Assembly: GCA_949126835.1 (NCBI GenBank)
Contig: OX421502.1
Coordinates: 37,135,479-37,199,478, forward strand
DNA from: Anisus vortex
Lineage: Eukaryota; Mollusca; Gastropoda; Planorbidae
Length of the DNA: 64,000 nt
Direction: 5' to 3'
Shown: in pieces, positions 1 through 10,984 of the stretch
Position numbering within the stretch: the first letter of the stretch is position 1
Layout: every line of letters begins with the position of its first letter
Made by a program: the position numbers and the translations under genes
The notes under the pieces: model-generated
What the model was told of the DNA's origin: nothing
What the model saw: the letters and a program-made list of their open reading frames with translations, nothing else
Database searches by the model: none

Positions 1-189
1 CTGACTACTTGATTATTTAGGACCAATACCCCACAGCCTTTATCAAAACAAAATACAAGAACTCTCAAACAGAAATTGTATCAAAAAGAGACAGTATTTT
101 CTATTTAATGGATTGACCCTATTTTTTTTTTCACTCCAAAAGCTCTAACTCTGAGAATTGTTATCAAATGTAAGCTTTTTCGGACTTAG

Positions 190-485
190 TGCGTGAGTTT
201 GTGTGTTACGTATTTGCGTTTGTGTGTTTATGATTTTTGTGTATGTGTGTTTGTGTTTTTCCATCTGTTTTTGTATGCGTTTGTGTGTTTCGTTAATGCG
301 TTTGTGTTTTCATTTGTGTATGTGAGTGTTTTTGTGTGTTCTGTATGCGTTTGTGTGTTTGCCTGTGTGTGTTTGTGTAATCTTTTTTGTGAGCATTTAC
401 CTTTCTCTGTGTTTACGCAAGCGTTTGAGCGTGTGTGTATATGTTTATTAGGTTTGCGTAAGCATATGTGTGTTGTTTTTTTGTT
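190..485. repeat. degenerate TG-rich simple repeat
   Basis: Irregular alternation of GTGTTTGTGTGT-like words over about 300 bp. It keeps one plus-strand frame open (Cys/Val/Phe-rich), but the composition fully explains that frame and no start context or motif supports coding. Confidence 0.75.
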
Positions 486-744
486 GTTGGAATAAAATGA
501 ATTAAAGTGTGTCTTTTATTTTTAATGAAAAGAATCTAACAATTTAAGAACGGAAACTGTAACCAAGTAACTATGACCAGTATACAATACAATATTTTAG
601 TCTGTGAACTGAATCGAATTTTAAATTTTGCGAGTTAGAAATTCTTCTCTCTTCTACTTTATATATTGAACCAAAACCTCTCAACACAAACTTTAAAATG
701 ACGAATACAGAGCGTAGATTTTTTTTCAATTACATATTTAAGAT

Positions 745-1012
745 ACGATTATGCGCGTTCGATAAGCGATCCAAAGGTTCTGGGTTCGAATCCCGGTTCA
801 GGCTAGGATTGAATTTTTCCCGAGACTTTAGGGTGTCCCTGAGTCTACCCAGCTCTGATGGTTACCTGACTCTATTTGGGGGTACAGTAAATGTGGCTGG
901 GCATTGTGCTGGCCACACATCCCAAGAATGTATTCCGTGGCCACAGAAACTGTGAACGCTGCTTCACCAGCCCTATAATAAATTAGGTCCGAATGGCACT
1001 TAACTTTATGCA
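745..1012 (+). mobile_element. tRNA-derived SINE, copy 1
   Basis: A tRNA-like head carries a clean pol III box B (GGTTCGAATCC, near 783-793). The family body follows: a GTCCCTGAGTCTACCCAGC block, a TGGCTGGGCATTGTGCTGGC block, the TGTGAACGCTGCTTCACCAG block and a tail with GGTCCGAATGG. The same modules recur in the same order at 6513, 20700, 22781 and, inverted, 57449. The box A side is diverged here. No protein is encoded; SINEs of this kind move with a partner LINE's machinery. Confidence 0.85.
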
Positions 1013-1316
1013 AACAACACATTATTTTTTTTAGTTGATTTTTTTTGTAGGTTTGAATAAAATTCTGATTAGGTTTTGAGAAAATGTATTCCATAATAAG
1101 AATTGAATTGGTTATGTATGTGATTGAGGGTGCGAGTGTGTTTGTATTTTTTGTTATGGCGAGGAGGTTGAGAAAAAAAAGAGGGAGGAAGGAGGGGAGG
1201 GACGAGTTCAATCTATTATAACAAAAATTTGTTGACGAGTTACACAGATCTCTGTAATTGAAAAAGCAAAACAAAAAAAAATATGCAAATGACATGAGAT
1301 TTGGATGACATCTTAC

Positions 1317-1387
1317 CGAAGATTCTCCAGGGCACGTGGATTCCTGGCATTGATGACATTTTGAATGGCACGGCGGACGTAAAAATT
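1317..1387 (-). CDS. putative internal exon of an unidentified host gene
   Basis: On the minus strand this 71-bp block lies between a strong acceptor (a long T-rich tract ending TTTTTTTTCATTTCAG) and a consensus donor (TTCG then GTAAGA). Inside, the base composition shifts from AT-rich flanks to G/C-ending codons. The frame beginning at its first base reads NFYVRRAIQNVINARNP followed by RALENLR, a helix-forming charged peptide; the exon ends after two bases of a codon. The other two frames are also open, so phase is not certain. I do not recognise the protein family. No neighbouring exon is secure; a weak candidate lies upstream on the same strand near 9250-9285. It could be a chance splice-like block, but the acceptor, donor and codon pattern together make it the best host-exon candidate in the window. 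Confidence 0.45.
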
Positions 1388-1439
1388 CTGAAATGAAAAA
1401 AAACAAAACAAAATAACAACAACATAAAAATAACGTATA

Positions 1440-2000
1440 AATTACAAAATTAATCATGCATTTTTGTGTATCCAATTTCAGTTGTTTTTTTTATGTATAT
1501 TAATAATATGAAATGAATTGCATGCAAAATATCAATATGCAAAGTAGCAAATATCATCTTATAACTAAATATTAGCTTTTTTATATTTATATAATTAGAT
1601 TGTTAAATAGATAATATTAGATTTCGCAACAATTAATCCGGAAAATGTATATATATAGGCCTACAATCTTTTTTTTCCAGACTTTTTTTAGCTGCTCAGA
1701 ATATAATCCTTAGCAAAATTAATGGTGTATTCTTTTTGTAGTTTTATGTTTCATAATAGATCTTATGCACTTATTAAATACAAATAAAATGTATGCTTGC
1801 AAAATAACGTACCATAATTGCTTAGTGCTTACATTAAATGCTTACATTAAATGCTGTATTTATTTAGTGCTGTAAATATCATAGTACTTTCGGTACTAAA
1901 GGAGTTATGTCATTTCGGTGATTATTCGTGAAGTACTTTTACTGTTTGTATTTGACCTTTTATTTTTTAAACACTTATTTTTAATGTAACCTTTATTGGG
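1440..2000. other. AT-rich stretch, nothing recognised
   Basis: Low-complexity AT-rich sequence with short repeated words (for example acattaaatgct twice near 1830-1855). No coding frame, transposon terminus or RNA gene seen. Confidence 0.5.
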
Positions 2001-2273
2001 TTGGCTCTTTATTATGAATCAATGTATCTAACAGCACACTATATCGGCCGAATATTGGCCCAATATTCTGCCAATATTTAAGTCTTGACCTAATGTTAAA
2101 CCAATGTTGGACCAATATAGTGTTCATGGTGAATGTTTGGTTCTTTATTATGAATCAATGTATCTAACAGTACACTATATTGGCGAATATTGGCCCAATA
2201 TTCTGCCAATATTTAAGTCTCAATCTAATGCTAAACCAATGTTGGACCAAAAAAGTGTTCACAGTGAATGTTA
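2001..2273. repeat. two-copy tandem repeat, 136-bp unit
   Basis: The block starting TTGGCTCTTTATTATGAATC at 2001 is repeated from 2137 with few differences. Each unit contains several CCAATATT/AATATTGG words in both orientations, so it can fold on itself. No coding potential. Confidence 0.85.
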
Positions 2274-2279
2274 GCGCTT

Positions 2280-2492
2280 AGGTAAAATGTACTTTATTTG
2301 CTAACATTTATCGCTTACATAATTACATTTATAAAAAAAAAATTTTATTAGATAAATGAGAACCAATTCATTTGACTAATGTCTTCATTAAAAGGTTTTG
2401 TTTAAGTTCTTGCCTTTTCCCTGTGACTGTCTCAAGGAACCCACTTCCAGCAGAGAGAACCCAACAGTCAATAAGTGAGTGTATTATCGCGA

Positions 2493-2523
<31 letters not shown>

Positions 2524-3470
2524 TGTGTGAGAGTATTTTGTAATGATTCCAGAGAGCCAGATAAAATAGTGAGACTCGGTAATGTAAACACTTCTTCACC
2601 CTCGCTTTACTCTTACAATGGAAAGGGTTCTTGATGGGATTTTTTTTATCCAGGAGATCTCGATTCGAGAAGAAAGTCTTCCTCCTTAGTGAATAGAACT
2701 TTACCAAAAAAAATATAGTAGTTTATTGTCGCAGGTTTCAATAGTAATTTGATTCAAGGGAAGCAATTAAATCGTTTAGTTATTAAAGTAGTTGTAAGGG
2801 GTGATAACTCGTTATTATAATTATTTTTTTATAAATTTTTCAGGATATACAAATTACAACCTTATAACAAATTTAACATTTGAATGTTAATTTTCAGCCT
2901 ATTTTTAAAGGGTGATAAGTATTATTGTTAACATATTAAACTATTAATGCCTAATTATAAATTATTTATGGAAGGTCGTTAGCATATTATTAGCTATTGA
3001 GTCATATGTATAAATAAATCACATCACATCATCTTAACATTCCGATTAGAGCCTCGAACGTTTTAACACAGACACAGCACGACCTGACTAGAAGGTTCTA
3101 ACAAAAAAAAGGAACATATCCCCCTTCCCCCTCCCATCTCCCCTCCCCACACATTTGCATTATGTTTGTCCTTTACGATACTAAAAGGTCATTGTTTGGG
3201 GCGCATATTGCTGGTGACAGATAACTCTTCTGGAAATCATCGTGCTTTTTCAATTTCTGGTTTAGCAAAAACCACTCGGATCTTTTTTTCCGCATAAAGA
3301 CGTTTGTTACTGCGTCAAGCAGGAGTAAACAGTCAATGGGGAACGATCAACTGCACCGAGCCGATGTGGCGTGTTCGTTCTCCGAGCCATAAAAAACTCA
3401 TCTCGGGCTCGTTTTCACTCACTTTAGCGAAGTTTGATATTCAAGTCTGGATCGTACCTGATATCAGTTT
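2280..3470. other. AT-rich intergenic or intronic stretch
   Basis: A compound GT/GA microsatellite lies at about 2491-2533 and a C-rich patch at 3120-3155. The plus-strand frame at 3304-3654 runs into a SINE remnant and has no recognisable domain. Nothing else supported. Confidence 0.5.
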
Positions 3471-3475
3471 GGAAA

Positions 3476-3520
3476 AGATAGAAACGGCTGAGCATTGTGA
3501 TGGCCACACTCTCCCATTTC
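3476..3520 (+). mobile_element. SINE remnant
   Basis: AAACGGCTGAGCATTGTGAT followed by GGCCACAC matches the middle module of the SINE family seen complete at 6513 and 22781. A second, shorter echo (GTGCTGGCCACA) lies near 3607-3619. Flanking SINE modules are too eroded to delimit. Confidence 0.5.
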
Positions 3521-3659
3521 AACACACTATAGGTACTATTATTGAACGTCTCCATAGTCATTTAACATTTGCTGGGGAAAGTAAAAAAAAAAAGGGGATG
3601 TGCGATGTGCTGGCCACATTATCTTCTTTTATTTCTTTGCAAAGAAACTGGTAAATGTT

Positions 3660-4041
3660 ACTTTCCTATCTTTCATGTGGTCCAACTGAGCTTATATACT
3701 TTCTTGATCACTTGTCTCATCCGCCACCCGATAACATCAACATACAAGAACAACAAAAATGTACGCCCGTGTCACACAGATGAACAACGATATCATCCTC
3801 TGGTATCCTGATGTGGACAGCCCCTTAGAGACCACTTCTCACTAAACTAAAGGAAACGTTGATTGAATGACGCTTCAACAAACTATCCCCCTACTATTGC
3901 TAATCAACAGACAGCGCTTGGGTACTAAAGTGGAGTAATAATCTTCTAGAGAGCACTAAGAATGCTAAAATAGCATGGATAAAAGCACAATATATATAAC
4001 CATTATTATTATTAAGTTACCCTCTCCCCTTGACTTGGTAT
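3660..4041. other. no feature recognised
   Basis: Unique-looking sequence between the SINE remnant and a hAT-type MITE. Short frames only, with no family resemblance. Confidence 0.4.
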
Positions 4042-4366
4042 CAGGGCCGGCTCATCCATATAGGCAAACGAGATGGCCGCCTAGGGCGCAAAATTTAAGG
4101 GGTGCGCATAATTGAGGATTTTTTTATTTTTATTTGGGGATTTAAAAATATAAACTAAATTAAAGTTTAGTACTTCTGCGCGCTACTAGCATTGGCAGAC
4201 TAATTACTAGGTCATGAAAGGCGAGGGGTATTTTATTTAAATTGTCTTAGAAATTAGGAAAGTATGCCCTAACACTACTCAGTTTCTCCCCCGCAGAAAG
4301 GCACTTTAACGATGTCGCAGAATTTGTTTTCGCCTAGGGCGTCAAAAAACCCTAGAGCCGGTCCTG
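4042..4366. mobile_element. hAT-type MITE with CAGGGCCGGCTC termini
   Basis: The left end CAGGGCCGGCTC and right end GAGCCGGTCCTG form a terminal inverted repeat with one mismatch over 12 bp. Both subterminal regions carry the word GCCTAGGGCG. The flanks are CTTGGTAT and CTTGGTTT, an 8-bp target duplication with one mismatch, which is the hAT length. The 325-bp body encodes nothing, so this is a non-autonomous copy. Confidence 0.8.
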
Positions 4367-5159
4367 CTTGGTTTTGAATAGTATTTATTAATTAAGTTCA
4401 CGGTGTGAGTGGCATAATCTATAAATAGATACATTGATGATGAGAATGATGATGGGTAAAAATGGGAGTAGGGGGGGGGGGGTAGAATGATTGAATAACC
4501 GCTCTATTTCACCAAAATGCCCTCTCTCTCAAAAAAGAAACCTCCATCGCTCTTCTGCCATACTTCGCTTAACCAGATTTGACAAAAAGGGCGGGAAATA
4601 ATGGCAGAGGAGATTGTTATCTCCGCTAGCCCGTGAATGATTTACTTGGTCAAATCTGTCAAGCAGGCGGGTCAAGGTTATGAGATATTGTACACTATGT
4701 ACAGTAAGACGAACAACGGAAAATGTCCGCGGTACGAATAACCAGGATAAGCTGACGTGAGCACCGGATAGAGTAGATATAGAGTAACAGTGCAATCATT
4801 GAATGCAATAGAAATGTTTACTATATAGAAATAAAAAAGCTCAATTTCTCTCTATATATCTATTCATCTTGTATCTATTGATCAATTTGTCCAATAGTCA
4901 ATTTATCCCTGTATTTATTCATTTGTCTATTTATACGGATATCTTGGAATCTATTTATCTATTTGTTTGTATATTTATAGATCTATTTATAAAATTATCA
5001 TTTTATTAATTTTATATCTTTATATATTTTAGAAAATATATATTTTTCTCTCTTTATATCTTTATATATTTAATCTATTTATTTATTGTAATAATAGCTG
5101 TCTATAACCTAATATTGGAATATCTATTTTCATACCTATATATTATTAGCAATATCTAG
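4367..5159. other. AT-rich stretch with degenerate TATTTATCT words
   Basis: A G-run lies at about 4471-4481. From about 4840 to 5130 the sequence is a decayed array of words such as CTATTTATCTATTTG. No gene seen. Confidence 0.5.
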
Positions 5160-5166
5160 ATAAAAC

Positions 5167-5290
5167 CAAAGACTATAATAAGATGGAACGCGTAGAAGTC
5201 ATTAAAAACAGCGTTACTGGTTGCGCACGGAAAAAAAGAACATATAAGCTCTAAAAATAGAGCAAGCAGTCCATCTTATTATAGTCTTTG
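5167..5290. mobile_element. CAAAGACTATAAT MITE, short deletion copy
   Basis: Terminal inverted repeats start CAAAGACTATAATAAGATGG on the left, with the mirror CCATCTTATTATAGTCTTTG on the right. A perfect 7-bp direct repeat ATAAAAC flanks it (5160-5166 and 5291-5297). It is a 124-bp internal-deletion version of the element present at 34285, 48516 and 54481, sharing the right-hand module GCGCACGGAAAAA. Confidence 0.85.
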
Positions 5291-5297
5291 ATAAAAC

Positions 5298-5585
5298 TTA
5301 AGCATTTTTTCTCCCTGCGGAGTTACTCCTGTTTGTGGCACAGCTCAAAGATAAATTAGATAACTACAGTCTTATTACTTTCTGGGCTCTGTGCTTCCGG
5401 TCGTAGAATGATTTATGTATGTGAATTAATTTATTTTCTGCCCATTGTTAAATTATTAACCATAATGTATATAGACATATTAAACAATATTTCTCAATGA
5501 AATGTTGGCAAAAAAATTAAAGCTGAATTTTCATTATTTTGTTATTATATAATATTTGTCCTAGTTTAAAGAAAAATAGTTTTTG
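5298..5585. other. no feature recognised
   Basis: AT-rich sequence without recognisable gene, repeat terminus or RNA. Confidence 0.4.
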
Positions 5586-5589
5586 CTCA

Positions 5590-5755
5590 TTGATATACAA
5601 TAACAGTAACAATAACAAAGCAACAAAAGCAATAAAAACAATTACAATAAGAACAACAATAATGACAATAACAAAAACAACAGTAATAATAATAGTAACA
5701 GTAACAACAGCAAAAGCAATAAGAACACAACAACAGCAACAACGACCTCAATAAG
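5590..5755. repeat. CAA/ATA-rich simple repeat
   Basis: Imperfect AACAATAAC and AACAACAGC words. This composition opens a Thr/Ile-rich plus frame and a Cys/Tyr/Leu-rich minus frame, neither of which looks like a protein. Confidence 0.8.
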
Positions 5756-5759
5756 AACA

Positions 5760-6512
5760 GCAGTATATCGAGAAGAGACGTGAATGAACAGGAACACACG
5801 TGGAAAACAGTTACTAGCCGCCAGTGTTTAAACGCCTTATCTTATCCCACCCGTTCCGTTGAAGATTTCGATCTGTCTTCAAGCGCTAGAGGTGTCGATC
5901 TATCAGCGATTCATTCTGGAAACCAAAGTCAATAAATACTTGATTCTCTGTGTGGGGTATAAAAAGTTTATTATTCGCGAGCCCAGCGCGAGGGACCAAA
6001 GAGATTTTAAACACACACACACACATACACATAAATTGTGTCAACAAAAAAAAAGCGAAATAAAAAAAGATGTATATGGCTATTTAAAGGTGAATCAATG
6101 CCGTCATGTTGCGTAGCCGCCATTTTTATTTTCTTTCTTTTTTGTGTGGATGGCCGGCCATATTGGATTGACCTTCATCTGAGTTATGACCTCAGATAGT
6201 TGCACATGAGAATTTGATCAAGCTCAGAAGCTCAAGTTTTCGTGAACATCAAAAGAATGAATCCCAGAGTGTTTTTTTTTCGTTTTCATTACTGTGTAGG
6301 CCTACATAGAAAGAATCTCCCTTTTTTTTGTTCTAATAGACAAACAAAAAGTTTGGGCTATAAGAAATGGTTTAATTATCGTGAAGAAAAAAATATTTTT
6401 GTAATCGAGTTGAATAGCTTTTTGATATGGAAATTAAATTTACATTTGTCCAAAAGTGTGCTGTTGTTTTTATAACTTCTGGTTTTTAATCAGATGGGTT
6501 ATTGGTATTACT
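5760..6512. other. no gene recognised; short CA repeat
   Basis: A short (CA)n tract lies near 6010-6035. Plus-strand frames at 5859-6116 and 6242-6475 have no domain, no coding bias and no splice context that I can support. Confidence 0.4.
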
Positions 6513-6785
6513 GGCACGGTGGCCCAGCGGTAGCACGTTTGGCTGACGTACCGAAGGTCCTGGGTTAGAATGCTGCTGGAGGCTAGGATTTGCTCTCGGG
6601 ACTGGAGGGTGTCCCTGGGTGTATCTAGCTGTAATGGGTACCTGATGTTTAGTTGGCTTAAAGTAAAGGAGGCTGGGCATTGTACTGGCCACACAATCGC
6701 CTAGTAATGCCGTGGCAACAGAAACTGGTGAACGCTGCTTCACCGGCTCTACAGATCAATTAGGTCCGATTGGATGCTTTAATGA
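6513..6785 (+). mobile_element. tRNA-derived SINE, copy 2 (near full length)
   Basis: The head reads GGTGGCCCAGCGGTAGCACG, close to a pol III box A, then the box B region (CTGGGTTAGAATGC, mutated). All downstream family modules follow: GGGTGTCCCTGGGT, GGCTGGGCATTGTACTGGCC, the GTGAACGCTGCTTCACCGG block and the GGTCCGATTGG tail. It matches the copy at 22781 module for module. Confidence 0.85.
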
Positions 6786-7116
6786 TAACATTATGAAACC
6801 TGGTTGGCTAACACAAGTCGAGCATAAAACAATGAAATAATTCTTCAAGAGCAATAACGCTATAAAATGTTTTTATAACATGTCTCTATAACAGCTTAAG
6901 TAATTAGAATAATGATACCATGTTGATGTTAACCATATTATGTAAGCTTAATAACAAGTTTTATCAGAGTCGCTGTCAATTTAGTTAAATCTTTTTGTCC
7001 CTCTTCCCGTGTCCCTAAATATAAAATTGTTTTTGTTACTCACAATATACGGTAAGATTTGCTCTCATTTCAAGAACAGGCGTTTACTATCAAGTCTTCT
7101 TCTTCGTTCTCAAAAG
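6786..7116. other. no feature recognised
   Basis: AT-rich sequence ending immediately at the TTAA of a miniature element. Confidence 0.4.
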
Positions 7117-7197
7117 TTAACCCTTCCCGTACCGACCTACTTCTATCTATGCTGCCTTCAGTTCCGCTATATACGCGCCCGGGACTGTAAGGGTTAA
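7117..7197 (-). mobile_element. 81-bp TTAA miniature element, copy A
   Basis: TTAA at both ends (7117-7120 and 7194-7197) encloses 73 bp with termini CCCTTCCCGTACCG and, inverted, CCCTTACAGTCCCG (11 of 14 positions match). It is the reverse complement of the two copies at 34061 and 34315, all exactly 81 bp. TTAA target duplication with CCC termini is the signature of the piggyBac superfamily; the assignment is by that signature only. Confidence 0.85.
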
Positions 7198-8270
7198 TGA
7201 TTTGGAGGATTTAGACAAAAGTCGAATACTTGGGATGAACTGCGCCGTGGCTTGTCAGTTGCTCGAACTTGCTCCATACAGTTTGTCATTGAAAGTTAGC
7301 TTCCTGTGGCCATACGGCTGACCGGGTATAATGGTACAAGTTACTACAAGGGGGGGGGGCAGGTTTGACGGACATGACATGTATTCCACATTTTCTGGAG
7401 CTTTTCCTTCAGCGGCACATTTCTTTCGCTCCAATTCGTAGTTTGCGGAGCATGTGTTGCTTCAGCCTCTTATGACCTACTATCAAATAATATTTACACA
7501 TAAAAAAAGCGTAGCCCCATTTGTAAAAAGACTAACATTAGAAACACTCCAAAAAGTAAATAAAATGCGAAGGAGCAATAAATCATAAAACAAACAGTTC
7601 TAGTTTCAAAATGGTCAATAATTAATTCAGAATAGAGCTGTAAAGTTTATTACAAGTGGATATTCATAACTAACTAGTAGCAGTAGTAAAATCACTATAT
7701 CTACAAACACTTCAGGAAAGAAAGCGGGTAAAATATCTCATATGAGTTTCACAAACGTCGGGTCAACATCCGATATCGGGACTACCCAAAACGAGCAATC
7801 TCATGATGCAAAAAAAACAACAACACATTTTCTGGATCAACAAAATCTGGATCAGTCCATTATAATAAGCCTTATAAACAGCGGAGAAGCCACGCAGATT
7901 GAGAATAGGGTTGGAAGGTGGAGGAGCGAGAACGTTTTAAAATTTTGCATATCACGAGAAAGTTCAGCCTCCCCCCCTCGCCCCCTCCAAGTAAAACAAT
8001 GTTTTCCCCTGCCTATAACAATATATTTCGCCCCATGTTTCTTGAACCCTATTTTACTATTATCTATAACCAATTTTTACAAATATATAATTGATTTTTT
8101 TTTAATGATATTATAGAGAATCGTGTTTAAATTATTATCTGTTTTATGTTCTTCATTAGGATAGTTTAGTTTATAAGTAATAAAAATGGAAATGGGTCGG
8201 AAGTAGACCGAAGACATTCACCAAGTCACGAAAGAAAAGTTTGGGAAAGTCTGTCGTAGAGCAATTAACT
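7198..8270. other. no gene recognised
   Basis: Includes a G-run near 7350. A 124-codon plus frame at 7742-8116 has no domain, ends in an AT-rich tail and looks spurious. Confidence 0.45.
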
Positions 8271-8274
8271 CTGA

Positions 8275-9020
8275 TTCATAAATACAATAGAATACTGTAG
8301 ACGAGTACAATATTCATAAATACAATAGAATACTGTAGACTAGTACAATATTCAGAAATACAATAGAATACTGTAGACTAGTACAATATTCAGAAATACA
8401 AGAGAATACTGTAGACTAGTACAATATTCAGAAATACAAGAGAATACTGTTGACTAGTACAATATTCAGAAATACAAGAGAATACTGTAGACTAGTACAA
8501 TATTCAGAAATACAATAGAATACTGTTGACTAGTACAATATTCAGAAATACAATAGAATACTGTAGACTAGTACAATATTCAGAAATACAAGAGAATACT
8601 GTAGACTAGTACAATATTCAGAAATACAAGAGAATACTGTAGACTAGTACAATATTCAGAAATACAAGAGAATACTGTAGACTAGTACAATATTCAGAAA
8701 TACAAGAGAATACTGTAGACTAGTACAATATTCAGAAATACAAGAGAATACTGTAGACTAGTACAATATTCAGAAATACAAGAGAATACTGTAGACTAGT
8801 ACAATATTCAGAAAGACAAGAGAATACTGTAGACTAGTACAATATTCAGAAATACAAGAGAATACTGTAGACTAGTACAATATTCAGAAATACAAGAGAA
8901 TACTGTAGACTAGTACAATATTCAGAAATACAAGAGAATACTGTAGACTAGTACAATATTCAGAAATACAAGAGAATACTGTAGACTAGTACAATATTCA
9001 GAAATACAAAAGACTAGTAT
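8275..9020. repeat. 38-bp minisatellite, about 19 units
   Basis: The unit begins TTCAGAAATACAAGAGAATA and continues CTGTAGACTAGTACAATA. Units start at 8275, 8313 and so on to 8997, all exactly 38 bp apart. Most differ by zero to two substitutions. The first two units carry TTCATAAA instead of TTCAGAAA, and the last is truncated. Confidence 0.95.
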
Positions 9021-9055
9021 TGCGGTAATGAATTGTTATATTGAAGTATTACATG

Positions 9056-9131
9056 AAAGCTGCCCCTAAATCTGCCCCTAAAGCTGCCCCTAAAGCTGCC
9101 CCTAAAGCTGCCCCTAAAGCTGCCCCTAACG
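9056..9131. repeat. 12-bp tandem repeat
   Basis: About six units of GCTGCCCCTAAA. In the plus frame from 9041 this reads as AAPK repeats, but the frame then runs through a T-tract and G-run without a protein-like sequence, so I treat it as a non-coding short array. Confidence 0.85.
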
Positions 9132-9134
9132 TAT

Positions 9135-9605
9135 TTGCAGGGCCTCTATTTCTCTCCTTATGCAACACACGTAACGTATTTTTTTTCCAGATATACATTA
9201 ATGGGAAAAAGAGTGTGGGGGCGTTGTGGGGTGGGGGGGGGGAGGATACTCACCTTACCAAGAAAGTGAGATTCTCCAGGTGTAGCGAGACTTAGTGCAT
9301 GCTGAGGGATCGTTTTATCCTATTATCCTAATTCCTGGTTCACAAGCATTGATAAAAAAAAAGGAAGGTGTAGGGGGAATCATTGTGCCAGAATCAACAC
9401 AGTTATCAACGCCCCCAACCCGCTCCCCCACCTTCGCCCCCGATCTATTTTTATCCTGACAGTATGATAATTGTGTGAAACCTCGACGCTGGGGAGAAGA
9501 GAAAAAAAAAGTATTTGCATAGTCTAGAGTTTATCTCTTAGAGCTTAGCTGTAGTGGGGGGAGACAGGGGGGGGGGTTGATGAAGGCCTATGTGTTTGTT
9601 TGTCT
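9135..9605. other. unique sequence with G/C homopolymer runs
   Basis: A G-run at about 9230-9242 precedes a minus-strand splice-donor-like CTCACCTTACC at 9249. A weak exon reading exists there (see findings). No other feature seen. Confidence 0.35.
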
Positions 9606-9607
9606 GG

Positions 9608-10005
9608 TTTCAACAACGTGTGTCTGTGTGAGAACGTGTGTCTGTTTGAGAACGTGTGTCTGTTTGAGGACGAGTGTCTGTGTGAGAACGTGTGTCTGGT
9701 GTGAGAACGTGTTTCTGGTGTGAGAATGTGTGTCTGTGTAGCAACGTGTGTCTGTGTAGCAACGAGTGTCTGTGAGAACGTGTGTCTGTGTAACAACGTG
9801 TGTCTGTGTGAGAACGTGTGTCTGTGTAACAACGTGTGTCTGTGTGAGAACGTGTGTTTGTGTGAGAACGTGTGTCTGGGGTGAGAACGTGTGGCTGGTG
9901 TGAGTACGTGTGTCTGTGTGAGTACGTGTGTCTGTGTGAGTACGTGTGTCTGTGTGAGGACGTGTGTCTGTGTGAGGACGTGTGTCTGTGTAAGGACTTG
10001 TGAAT
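9608..10005. repeat. 18-bp minisatellite (AACGTGTGTCTGTGTGAG)
   Basis: About 22 imperfect 18-bp units. Because 18 is a multiple of three, minus-strand frames stay open and give His/Thr/Arg/Ser-rich repeats. There is no sign that these are translated. Confidence 0.9.
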
Positions 10006-10009
10006 GCGA

Positions 10010-10980
10010 GGTTGTGAATTTACAGAAACCCCAAGAAAATGCAAATTAAAACATGTTCGTCCACGCGTCATTGAGTTAGTAACCTTGTGGGTACAAGGAC
10101 TGAACTGTGTATAAACTTGGCAGTTAAATAAAATATAATAAACTGGCACCTCTTTCTGGTTAAATCTCTAACATCAAGAATGTCAACTGCATGATATACT
10201 TCCGGCAGACTTAAGCAGAGTTTGCATTGGCATTTGGCATGGGAGAAAAAAATTATCATCACAATGTTACATAAAGGTGTATAGCTATAAACTTCTCTTT
10301 TTTAAATGGCACAAAACTTAGAAACAAGTTTTCCATAATTCCTATGACCTGATTAGCATTTGACCATGACCCTGCCAGCTCACACGTTTCGTACTTATTT
10401 CAAATACACCAAGAAAAACCACCCTCAACTAAATAGCTCACCGCTGTGGCTCTACTCCAAAACGCCCGAGTCATGACACCGGGGACCTTTAGCACTGACC
10501 GAGTATTGCCGATATTTTAATGTTCCCCATTTATCGAACCCCTTGTCGAGGGTTATATCAATATTTGAGTGCCCTAGTCAGATCGCTCGATCATGTCTTA
10601 TATCACCAAAACCAAAATGTAAATAAAGAATTCATGAGTTAGTTATGAAGTCAATCTATACATTAAAAGGGCTTTCATAAAAAAATACGTCAATATGTGT
10701 ACGTATGTGTGTATAGATCAATCTATGTATTTACATTGGTTCGTTCGCATAGCTTAGTTGAGATTTGGGCTTACACTAAACATTTTTTTAGTGCTGGGTT
10801 CTTATGCCATATGAGTAGAGCCCCGATAGATGGCTCGTTAAGGACATGTTAATGTCAAGAAATTCGATCTTGAAAAGGGAAAGAACTGTCTTATCAAAGC
10901 GCAGACGACTGTCAACTTTAGGATTCCTGCAAAACGTTCAGCGCATATAATTTTATAACGGATTTAATTGGTTACTGTTA
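10010..10980. other. no feature recognised
   Basis: Mixed-composition unique sequence. I see no coding frame, terminus or RNA structure that I can support. Confidence 0.4.
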
Positions 10981-10984
10981 TAAG

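Noticed and set aside
782..796. Possible tRNA gene (GGTTCGAATCC)
   Set aside because: Box B belongs to a SINE head; no cloverleaf or acceptor stem can be completed.
828..1475. 215-codon minus-strand frame
   Set aside because: Runs antisense through a SINE, a G/A-rich tract and the candidate exon in a different frame from the protein-like one; no coherent protein.
9610..10149. 179-codon minus-strand His/Thr/Arg-rich frame
   Set aside because: 18-bp minisatellite read in frame; the non-repeat flanks show no protein-like sequence.
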